Shown: positions 55,398-64,000 of the stretch, piece by piece | Layout of the letters: each line of letters starts with the position of its first letter | Position numbering within the stretch: position 1 is the first letter of the stretch | The notes under the pieces: model-generated | Seen by the model: only the letters and a program-made list of their open reading frames with translations | The model's database searches: none | Told to the model about the DNA's origin: nothing | Program-made: the position numbers and the translations under genes | Source: Balanoglossus misakiensis | Taxonomy: Eukaryota > Hemichordata | NCBI GenBank assembly: GCA_040954595.2 | Contig: CM082590.2 | Location: forward strand, 3,968,001-4,032,000 | DNA length: 64,000 nucleotides | Reading direction: 5' to 3'

Positions 55398-55845
55398 CTG
55401 TAAAATACAAAGACATCAGACATCAACACTGACTACTTAATGAATGTGGCATTCATATGAATCGTAATAAGCAATCCGGTACTTTTTCGGGCTTTATTTG
55501 AAGATTTACGTAATAATGCACATTAAATAGAAAACTGTCGTTTTTGTCATTTTATTATAATAATACCTTTCATATCACTAGTCATAAACTTTTCAAGGGG
55601 ACACCATGACAGTTGTGATGATCAATGGCTTATGTGTACAACAACCTTTACATCAGAGAAGCAATATTGTTTCGGATTGGTCGTTGAGAATGTTGCTACA
55701 TAAATTTGCCTTATGTGTAAATGCATGACAGGTAAGAAATATGAGGAACCACTATTGACATTCAAATGATTATGGTGGACTTCAGCCAGACAACGTTTTT
55801 TAGTCTCGCCAGCCAGACCTCTCTCTCTGCCATTCGACGGCATAG

Positions 55846-55929
55846 CCACACGAAGTGCGCCACGAGCAGCGAGGCCGGGAGAATTGAGCGTCAAAGACGG
55901 CCTCGCCGCTTGAGGCGCACTTCATGTGC
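55846..55929. repeat. Imperfect hairpin, GC-rich
   Basis: CACGAAGTGCGCC, ACGAGCAGCGAGGCC and, about 25 bp later, GGCCTCGCCGCTTGA, GGCGCACTTCATGTG form inverted arms of about 28 bp. The stretch is more GC-rich than its surroundings, suggesting a small foldback element. Confidence 0.6.
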
Positions 55930-56590
55930 CTGTGCGCGGCGTCGACTGAAAGAATCCCACTTTGTAGATTTTCGGTTGAAAAGTCATCCCAAGTTTGGTT
56001 TTTTTTTCCGTTGAAAAGTGACCCTTCTGGGTGGCACATACCCGTACACCTTCCTATGGGAGAACCCCCCCCTCCCCCAGGCCTATTGTGCAGGATACAT
56101 GGCACCCTGACATTTTATAACTGTTTATTTTCGGAGCTTTATTTCGCTTCGCCGTTGTTACTGACAGCTATTACACTACAGTTTGCTTAAATATAAAATA
56201 AATGTGTCATCGTGCATGTAGCAATAGTTCATGGTTAGGTCTCTAACTTTCCGGTCAAAAAGTTAACTATTGGTAGATTATTTATAGAAAAATCTAATTA
56301 CTCGACGTTTTAATAAAATATTGCTTTATAGTGGTATGATATTCAAAGGTAAATTTGTTGGTCTCAAAAGAGATAAGAATTTTACTTGGCCGCAGGTATA
56401 GCCACGGTCCAAAAACTCTCCCTCAAACTCTTTCATACTCTTCATAATCTTATTATGTGTGTCGATTTATTGCAGTAACACTAGTTTCGTCATTGACATC
56501 TCGAAGGTCGTCAACACTACAAAATATAAGCACAGTGTCACCTTTTTGGCCGTTCGGGCTATTGGTGAGTGAGCATGTAAAGCCACTTAC

Positions 56591-56689
56591 CCTATCCTTA
56601 GCATTGACGTCAGCTCCATGGTCGATCAACACTTGTGCCACTTCCAGTTTAGTTTCCCTTGCTGCTACATGCAATGCTGTGATTTCAGA
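56591..56689 (-). CDS. Ankyrin-repeat exon
   Basis: AATTTCAG acceptor, 99 nt, and GTAAGTGG donor. It encodes SEITALHVAARETKLEVAQV followed by the DHGADVNAKDR end of a consensus ankyrin repeat. Phase 0 at both ends, as in its sister exons. The TALHxAA and GADVNAKD motifs are the closest to the ankyrin consensus in this gene. Confidence 0.88.
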
Positions 56690-58555
56690 CTGAAATTGAC
56701 AAATTCATTTGGAATTAAAATGAACACAAGGTATGTTCCAATGTTGGACGGTGACATGGCTATAATTTCACTGGAATCGATTTGTAACTGTAAGTGTTGA
56801 CTGATATTATAAGTTAAATTTGTGTAGCTTCGTTTCAGACCAAAACACTATTGTTTCAGAGAACATTTTATAACCTGCCCTATAGATATTTCTAACAAGT
56901 GTAACACTATAAAATTCTAATATAATGTAGCGCACTATACATGTTTATGCACACTCATAGGTGCAACAGGTCTTAATATCATTTCATAAATTATATTGAT
57001 ATGTTGAAATTTTCAATCACACCAAGTAGTCTAACAGATAAACATGGCGAACGTGATACACCCGACACACACAATCCCTCGTGTTTCTCTGTTGATGTAA
57101 GTTAATATTAAGGTATAGCCTGCTATGAACCCAACATTGGTACGTACAGTACATCAATGTTATAATTATTTAATGTTGCTCGGAAACATCAGAAAAAGAA
57201 TTGTCTAAACCAGTCTGGACATGTCTCTCAAATTTGCCTTTTTTTAAAAAAAAAGCATTTGTAGTATCCATTGAGTGGAACTGAAATCACATATGTCTGG
57301 TTCACTGAATTTAACAAAAAACATGAACGGAAAATTGTGGTCGCGCAAATAAGTGTGAAAGTGGAGTTCACTAAAAAAATTGAATTCGCCCTTCTAATAA
57401 ACACAAGAACTTTGTTTGTTGAATTTATGTGACCAATCTGATTAAAATCAGACTTAGAGTTAGGCATTGTCTTTACCTATGGTAATCGTTTAAGCGGTTC
57501 TGTTCTCTGTCTTGGCGGTTCTCGGGTGGATGGTCCCTTTCCGAACAGAAATACCAAGAATCAGCCATAGTAAAGACACCGCCTAACTCTACATCCGATT
57601 TAATCAGATAGTTTTGTGACAATCTGAGACGGTCCCTAAGCTTACATTGGCTCATAATGCATTGGGCACATGCAATCACTAGTTTCCTCCACAAATAAAG
57701 ATTTCGTCCAAATGGCAACTCTCCAGCCTGCAATGACACAGATTCCACATATTCTTCGGGTGTCCGCAAATGAAACATTTCAGCCCGGCCTTGTCACGAC
57801 TCTGATAGTCTCCCTGTATTCCCCATAGACAAGCACTATGTCCTTACTTTGGCATTGTTCTATGTCCATCGAGGTACAGTAACACATTCATCTCAAAACA
57901 TGTGTGTTTATTCACTCAAGTAATTTCTACAGCAATATCCATCGAATACCCAGAGGAAATAAATATTACAATCAATCAACATCTGCCCACCTCAAAGATT
58001 CAAATCACGCCTGAAGAATACACTTGTAATACAAACACCACAGACTAAAGAAATCTGCACTTTTTGTTTATAAGGGCAACCAATGGCACTCTTTTCCATG
58101 ACCATATTCACCTGAATTCCGGATTGACTTACGACGCAGTATTTTTAATCTCTACGTTATGTCTCTTTTGGGGTTTCAATTTTTTGTAAACACTTTCATT
58201 TTTTATGACATTTGCAAACATCGATCTGGATTTGTCAACAACCTCGCCACAGACTGTTACTGATCACAATATACGGATACTTGGACATTTTAGTCAATAC
58301 TATGTTCTTATTCGTTACGGTTTCAAATTATCTTTCTAACTTCAAATTGCTATAAGAGAAACAAAGGATGAAACAAGCTTTATTTTCTTACACACAAGTT
58401 TTCTATTTCAAATGCATTAAGTTGGTATATCAAAAACAGGAAAAGTTTGTGTTCATCAATAAAGTCAAGGTCAAATCTTTTGCCGCTTCAGATTCGTTAC
58501 CTGCGTGACTGGGTTGTGCGTGTGAAATGCTCAGTGAGCTAGTGTAATTACTTAC
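56690..58555. other. Intron between ankyrin exons
   Basis: It contains the foldback at 57430-57620. A 101-codon minus frame at 57473-57778 overlaps that repeat and has no recognisable domain. In another frame near 57775-57740 there is a C-x2-C-x9-C pattern reminiscent of a gag zinc knuckle lacking its His. No exon is supported. Confidence 0.4.
57430..57620. repeat. Foldback repeat with ~55-bp arms
   Basis: The left arm (57430-57482; AATCTGATTAAAATCAGA, TAGAGTTAGGC, TGTCTTTAC, TATGG fragments) and the right arm (57565-57620), inverted, align with a few mismatches and one or two indels. About 80 bp separate them. Probably a MITE. Confidence 0.65.
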
Positions 58556-58654
58556 CCAGCGATAGAATTTACCCTTTGCATTGACATCGTAGCCATCAGC
58601 TATCAACGACCGAATCCTTGCAACATCACCAACCCCAGCGGCATTAATGAGATC
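58556..58654 (-). CDS. Ankyrin-like exon, N-terminal
   Basis: TTATAG acceptor, 99 nt, and TGG|GTAAG donor. It encodes DLINAAGVGDVARIRSLIA followed by DGYDVNAKGKFYRW. The sequence is a capping-type first ankyrin repeat: polar N-terminal helix, DG-DVNAK turn, and W at the junction to the next repeat. Phase 0 at both ends. It is the most 5' ankyrin exon seen. Confidence 0.85.
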
Positions 58655-61143
58655 CTATAACATTCAATGAAACATACAATTGTTATTTTTTAAATATTCC
58701 TTTAGATATCAAATTCTTCAGAATTTTAACTGACCTTTGATTATGAACAAACAAAATCACAAACACCAAGAAATAAAACCTAAATTGTTACATCACATTG
58801 TATAAATCATGTGCATCGATGATATGGTAATATATTCTAATTACACATAAACGTATACGGCTTACACCAAAATATAGATACATGTACTGGAAAATGCCCG
58901 GATGAGCCCATAGACTCATGATAAGGCAACAGTCTGAAGAGTACGATGAACAAATGCAATGAAAGTATCACAATGAATGTTTGTCTAAACTGTGTGGGCA
59001 AGTTATTGTGTAGCTGTAGTAGTGTGTGGGTCGTGCGACAGCTTTGTATACCTGGTCGCTGATGTGCTTCCCAAGAAGCATTTTTGACTGTTTGATAGGG
59101 CTTGCATGATATCCATAAAAGAAACGTGAACAAGGTTATTGTCAATTCACTGGCTAGCCACTCTATTGTTATAGTCTACAGATTTGGGATGTTGTCCTGT
59201 TGGTCAGAACATGGAATCCACAACCGACGGTCAGCAATGAACGTCACAACACGGCTGTCACTACACGGCCAAACGGTTAACACTTGTTTCCGTTGTGATC
59301 AGCCACAAAGTCACGGTTGACGTAGACAAGCTGCTTTCTATCGGTTAGAATGTCTCATTTTTATAGTAGTTAACCATATGCGCTTAGGGACTGGTCAGTT
59401 TCTTAGGCCTGCGGGCTGGATTCTATTTTGTGGATATCAAAAACTGACTGACACGACTCCCTTATTGAATCAGGAAAATTGAGTGACCCCCCTTCACTCA
59501 ATTCCAAAACAGGGTGACCTCCCCATGACTACATCCACCCCCTCCCCCATGGCCGAAGAAACTGACCAGTCCCTTATTTCGAGATGTATATGCCATTATT
59601 CTTTGGAGTTGTGGATACTTCACGCACGCGCACAATATCCCTTCATGGGGAAAATGTGAATTTTTGTGAATTTTGAACGCGAATAATAAAACATGGTGCA
59701 GACATTGCTGAAAGGAAACCATTCCATCGGTGAAATTCTGATCACAAAATACTGGAATTCCCAAAAAACGAAAACAATGAACGGTACGACATTCCGGGAT
59801 ACCGACAACCGGCCCATAATGCACTACTGAGCACAAAATGTCTGACTAAATTTGAACAGATGAAGAACTCGCTGGTGTTTAACCCCCCCCCCCGTCTTGT
59901 ACATGAAGGCAGAAGACAATAAACTGCACTGAATTGTGCTAGTACCCCAATAATTTTGCTTGTACACGTAACTGTTTATTACAAATAAAAGAACTGATGC
60001 ATGGTGTGCCTTAATCTTACGCTGAATTGGGATTAAAGCGTTCATTAGCAACTTCTTCACTATGGTATATTAGTGTCACGTGTTTTGGAACAAACATTCT
60101 GTGATGAAAATATTGTTTATAAGTCAGTAGATATCACAATTTTATGTTTACACACGCACCGATTTAATTTAATTTCTTTTGGGGTTGCAACAAATATGTG
60201 TTCTTTGAGAGAGAGTCGGTGTAGACACGTCGAGGGGATAAAATATCCATTGCTTTTTGTTCTTCCAAACTTAAGCGAGGGGTTTGGGGTCAAACGAAAA
60301 CATTTGCATTTGACATGCCTCACTCACTTTATGCTTTATTTTCGTGAATTTACAATCAAAGTTCGATTGGTTCATTTTAAAAAGCTTACTCGTGGGTATG
60401 CACACATGTATCATCAACCTGTCGTGTCGTCTGTCGGCAAATGATACGGAGAAGATTGAGTCAGCTCATGGGGAATTAATAATTATCCACGACCTTTTAT
60501 GACCAACACCATGCCTGCGTCACCTTGCATGAACTCCTTTCGGGTCAAAGGTTATCATCATTTGATATGGCGTCAATCTGACTGCCCCATATACATGTAT
60601 AGACACATTGCCGGAATAGTTACAAAGTAACACAGACATGGATTTCAATGGCTGTTTTATCTAAAGCTAGAACTTGCTCATAAAATTGTGATTACTTAAG
60701 ACCTTCTCAACCGGTAAAATTATTTTTGAAAAAATATCGTTCAATGCAGACTTTGACTTGTGAATGGAAAACATTGTGATTAGTGTGACTTTTTGTCAAC
60801 TGGGTAATTGTTTATTTATGAATTCACTATCTAGCAATACACACAAACACTAGAAGTTACTATATTTTCCGTGTGTCGGGCAAGCTGACCCGTTTAAAAA
60901 TAATACACCTATTAGGCACCGACTAGCGCCACAAGTCTTAACGAAACCGTCATATGTTTTGCGACCAAAAAGGCTGGTTAAATTTACGCGCATGCGGTTG
61001 AAGGGAGAAATTTTGAACGGTCCTCAGTCCAAAAAAACAAACAAATATAAACCACTCATAATAACAGACGTCGTACGCGTCACTGCAAGACATCGTTGCC
61101 TTTGGTGTAAAATGTCAGTTACTACAGTTAACAGTTCACTTAC
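58655..61143. other. First intron region
   Basis: It holds the 187-bp MITE at 59387-59573 and a C-run at 59883-59893. A possible alternative start (ATGCTTCTTGGGAAGCACAT, then CAG|GTATAC) lies near 59065-59085 on the minus strand, but its donor is weak. No other exon or RNA gene is recognised. Confidence 0.4.
59387..59573. mobile_element. 187-bp MITE with TTA target duplication
   Basis: The ends GGGACTGGTCAGTTTCTT are perfect inverted repeats, and the TIR extends to 23 bp with one mismatch (A/C before GGCC). Both sides are flanked by TTA (59384-59386 and 59574-59576). The interior contains GGGGGGTCACTCAATTTTCC-type sequence on the minus strand, reminiscent of the left flank of the satellite. 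This is probably an intact sibling of the element that hosts the 26-kb block. PIF/Harbinger affinity is inferred from TSD and TIR form. Confidence 0.8.
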
Positions 61144-61173
61144 TTGTGGATTCTTATATTTTCCGAAAGCCAT
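61144..61173 (-). CDS. Probable first coding exon of the ankyrin-Roco gene
   Basis: Minus-strand ATG at 61173 starts MAFGKYKNPQ and runs directly into a consensus GTAAGTG donor at 61143. The exon ends in phase 0, matching the phase-0 start of the ankyrin exon at 58654. It is ten codons only, so chance cannot be excluded. The reading is supported by the donor strength and phase. Confidence 0.5.
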
Positions 61174-61426
61174 GATTACGTCATTGACATTGTGTTGGAA
61201 TACGTGAAGAACTTGGGTCTGTACCACCGCTATAGAGTTGAACAAGTCAGCTTCGCAAATGTTCTATAATGGCGTCGTCGCCTACATGTACCTGGTCAGG
61301 TGATGTTGACAAGTTGGGGAAAACCCCGATACATAAGGAAGTACACTACAAAGTAAAATAATGACAAGAGTTGGGTCAAGGTTCATGACGCCATAAAAGT
61401 GTGGCACATACACTTCAATACTGTGG

Positions 61427-61434
61427 TGACGTCA
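61427..61434. promoter_or_regulatory. CRE-type palindrome TGACGTCA
   Basis: A perfect CREB/ATF consensus lies about 255 bp upstream of the proposed ATG at 61173, in a position consistent with a promoter of the minus-strand gene. No TATA box is obvious. Motif match only; function is inference. Confidence 0.35.
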
Positions 61435-64000
61435 CAGCAGAATTCCTAGATTTCTGATTCAATCACTAAACTAGTTGGCACATTAAAGGTATACGGTCAC
61501 CTATGGAAATTTACCTACAGTTACCATAGTAAACTTGAGATCTAGCCAATCACTGATTTTCAGTGGGTGGCACATGCGAAAAAAAGAGCGCCACCATATG
61601 TTCTTTAGAACCCTCAAATACGCCATTTCAGTTATATATGGGCGTGTGTAAATTGGAGGTTACCGTATACCGTTTAGGTGGCATTGCATGAAAATTTGTG
61701 ATTTTTTCCAAATTTTACTTTTTTCATAAATCGGTAGGTCTTATACTGACCCACATCCTGACTAATACGTCTTGGCAGAAATGGAGCATAATCACCCAAA
61801 AATAGCACTTTTCTGAATGAGTCCACAGCTTAACAAATAGGTGTCAACAATGCAAATGGTCGTTTTTCTCAGTTTGCATTTTCGCTGCTTTTGAGAACTC
61901 CAAAAGAATTTAGCTTCGCTCTGCGTTGGCCGAATTTGCTCAAATTTTAACAGGGGATTGTGTATGACCCATCCAACAAAACGGATTTTTTTATTCGATA
62001 AAGTGTCCCTGGCGGGAATAAAATCCGATTCAATACAACTCACCGTGAATTTGATCAAATTTTCTAAAAATCTAACTTTCAAACTCTGTTACTCCTCATT
62101 TTTTACCTAAATTAAATTCAATGACATAATATCAAAACATGTTTTTTTTAACCCAAAAACGCAACCATTTCCGGGATCAATAATATATGCAACTCAAAGA
62201 AAAGTTCAAAAACTCAGCTTCCAGAATATTTATGGTTTATGGGGATTTTAACGTTGTCTGTGATGAGAAATACGCCTCTGAAAAAGTCTCGATGGTTTTA
62301 TGCAATGCCACCTTAAACCAACAATTTGAATATTTATGTTTTATAACAGTACGAGCAGTGGAATGAAGTGGCCTATTCCCACTTCACAAGCTTAAGTACA
62401 GGACATAGTCTCGCTTTGCAGACTCTTCTCGCTTTGCTAGTTCGCCACTGGCGGTGTGAGAACGCGAGGAGCGAAGCCAAAAGTGTCTGGGAAGAACACA
62501 GGCGCATGAGGATTTACACGGCGATCGCCTATGACACTTTTCTGTGTCATAGGTGATCGCCGTGTTATAGGCAATATAATCTCAACCGAGTTGTTTCATG
62601 AGTCACTGGACTGACCCATCAGGAGACTTAACTGGCCAGCTTTATTACTTTTTGCCTTTAAAATACATCAGCAGTTTTCAAGATTAGAAATTCCGGTACT
62701 CATAGCTATCATCACTTGCTGATGTGGTCAGTGGGGGAAACATTGTAAATTATGTATTTTGAAGGTTTGCTGTAACTCGGATTACAGCAATTATTAATCA
62801 GAAGTCAGAATCTTTCAGCAAAAAATCTCTGGAAAAGAAGTTTGCTGCCACGGTGGAAAGAAATTAAATGATCCACCCTTAACTATAAAATTTCGCACAA
62901 TGGGGGAATTGAAGAGGCTTATCAATCTAGAATTTGTAAAGTGAGACATATTTGAAGCCCCATGAGTTGCCAAATTCCACATTCACAATAAAATACCTAA
63001 AATCTTCTCCCCATATACCCATTACAATTTGCACCATCAAGGCACACTACTTGCATACCACAATAGTTGTGTACTCTTTGTATGGAGGCAGATTAAACAG
63101 GCATGGCACCCATTTAATATTGCAACATCCAGCCACAATATGGCGTTGACAAGATGTTCATTTATACCTAACAGTTTAAGCTCATTTAGATGGACTAACC
63201 TAAGTTGGAAAGTAAAATCCAGAAAATAATGCAAAAAGTGGCAGCTCTTGAGGATTTAAAGAAGGGCAATTGACACATGACCCACAACACATGCACCGAT
63301 AAGAACAGCAGTATAAGAACCGCGTTGGCAAACATTTTTAGGCAAACATTTACCAGTTGTCATAAAACTGTCGGTCAATTTTATTGCTCTTATCAACAGA
63401 GAATGGCCTTCACCTGCATCTGATTACATGTTGGAGTCAGTGAGACTCCATGTGTACCAGTGTCCAGTGTGTAATTGTTATCAGCACTGCTCAACTCCAT
63501 TCATACTTTTTAAATTAAAACTAAAACTTTGACTATTGTTCCTATTAGCCAACATCGATTGAATTGTTGTTCATATCAGCGCGTTCACACTCACTCATGT
63601 ACTATGTAAAGAAGAGTAAATGACATCCCTGTCCACACAAGACCACTATAAAAGTCATAAGTTTGTCCTTCCATTCATGAGGTTTCTGTAACTATTGTTC
63701 TTGATATTCCGATGGTTTAGTTTGAAGTTTATTGACATGCTGTCTGTTGAGCTTTGTGTCTTAAAGATTAAATACTGTTTGTTCTATTGGCTTTACGCGT
63801 ATATACTTTGACGGAAACCACTCAACACACTTAATATATAGCACAGGGTGTTTGTTTAGTCGGCAGAAAAACACTCCACCACAATCAAGTAGCTACAAAC
63901 ATTTTTCAACCAGATCGCGATAAAGTCAGGAATTATCGTGAGCTACAACTGTTTGTCGCAACAATGGCCCCTTGAGAGCAACACTTTCTGAGTTGCCAAA
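61435..64000. other. Upstream region, no gene assigned
   Basis: Apart from the hairpin at 62516-62565, no repeat or gene is confidently seen. Short plus-strand frames at 62952-63229 have weak resemblance to decayed LINE sequence but lack RT motifs. The region may hold the promoter of the ankyrin-Roco gene. Confidence 0.4.
62516..62565. repeat. Near-perfect 22-bp hairpin
   Basis: ACACGGCGATCGCCTATGAC (62516-62535, continuing AC) and its inverted copy at 62544-62565 differ at one base, with the 6-nt loop TTTTCT. No U-run terminator follows. The upstream 62400-62500 stretch with TCTCGCTTTGC and GCGAGGAGCGAAGC is also partly palindromic, so the hairpin may be the end of a foldback element. Confidence 0.75.

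Noticed and set aside
57473-57778. 101-codon minus frame with a nearby zinc-knuckle-like pattern
   Set aside because: It overlaps a foldback repeat, the knuckle lacks its histidine and is in another frame, and no homology is recognised.
59065-59095. Alternative first exon (ATG, nine further codons, GTATAC donor)
   Set aside because: The donor is weaker than the GTAAGTG at 61143 and the codons show nothing distinctive. Noted but not annotated as coding.
62516-62565. Rho-independent terminator or microRNA precursor
   Set aside because: There is no U-run, the context is eukaryotic, and the 22-bp stem with a 6-nt loop is shorter than usual for a pre-miRNA. Described only as a hairpin.
62950-63240. 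Possible LINE ORF2 remnant on the plus strand
   Set aside because: Only vague similarity in a short Trp/His-rich segment. No RT motif and several stops.

Overview
The window is animal genomic DNA, most likely from a marine invertebrate. Genes are sparse and split into short exons by GT-AG (and one GC-AG) introns. The intergenic and intronic sequence is packed with animal-type transposons (LINE, DIRS-like tyrosine-recombinase retrotransposon, Gypsy, Crypton-like recombinase, TIR elements, Helentron-like elements) and a large satellite. The one sizeable host gene belongs to the ANK/LRR/ROC-COR (Roco) families that are expanded in invertebrates. I cannot fix the species from sequence alone.

Layout. 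1-4.3 kb: a TTAA-flanked long-TIR element, part of which is repeated perfectly on both sides of a 5'-truncated LINE, so the LINE sits between two identical 597-bp direct repeats. 4.5 kb: an isolated 99-bp ankyrin exon (minus). 5.2-7.5 kb: AT-rich tandem, direct and inverted repeats. 8.3-8.8 kb: a decayed Crypton/DUF3504-like recombinase. 9.5-13.5 kb: a DIRS/Ngaro-type retrotransposon (minus; gag, RT, RNase H, tyrosine recombinase) with several frame breaks. 13.5-14.7 kb: the 3' end of a Gypsy element. 16.6-17.5 kb: a palindromic MITE and a relative of the later satellite. 19.96-23.78 kb: the large terminal exon (LRR-ROC-COR) and a small preceding exon of the Roco gene.

24.75-50.96 kb is one composite block. 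Its outer ends are inverted repeats beginning GGGAC(A/T)GTTCA and flanked by TTA, as in PIF/Harbinger-type elements. Inside is about 17 kb of a ~99-bp satellite (roughly 165 plus 9 units) with higher-order structure. It is split by about 8 kb of five nested and tandem Helentron-like elements. These carry ~239-bp minisatellites, nearly every unit of which contains a perfect DR1 nuclear-receptor motif.

51.5-61.2 kb: four symmetric 99-bp ankyrin exons and a likely start exon (minus strand, all phase 0). These fit in frame with the 23.78 and 23.17 kb exons. The best model is therefore one minus-strand gene, ATG near 61.17 kb, ankyrin repeats, a ~28-kb intron holding the whole satellite block, then LRR-ROC-COR ending at 19.96 kb. 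It would be a cytosolic Roco GTPase scaffold without a kinase domain. An alternative is two genes, with a separate promoter near 24.5 kb. The rest (59-64 kb) is intron or upstream sequence with small MITEs and hairpins.
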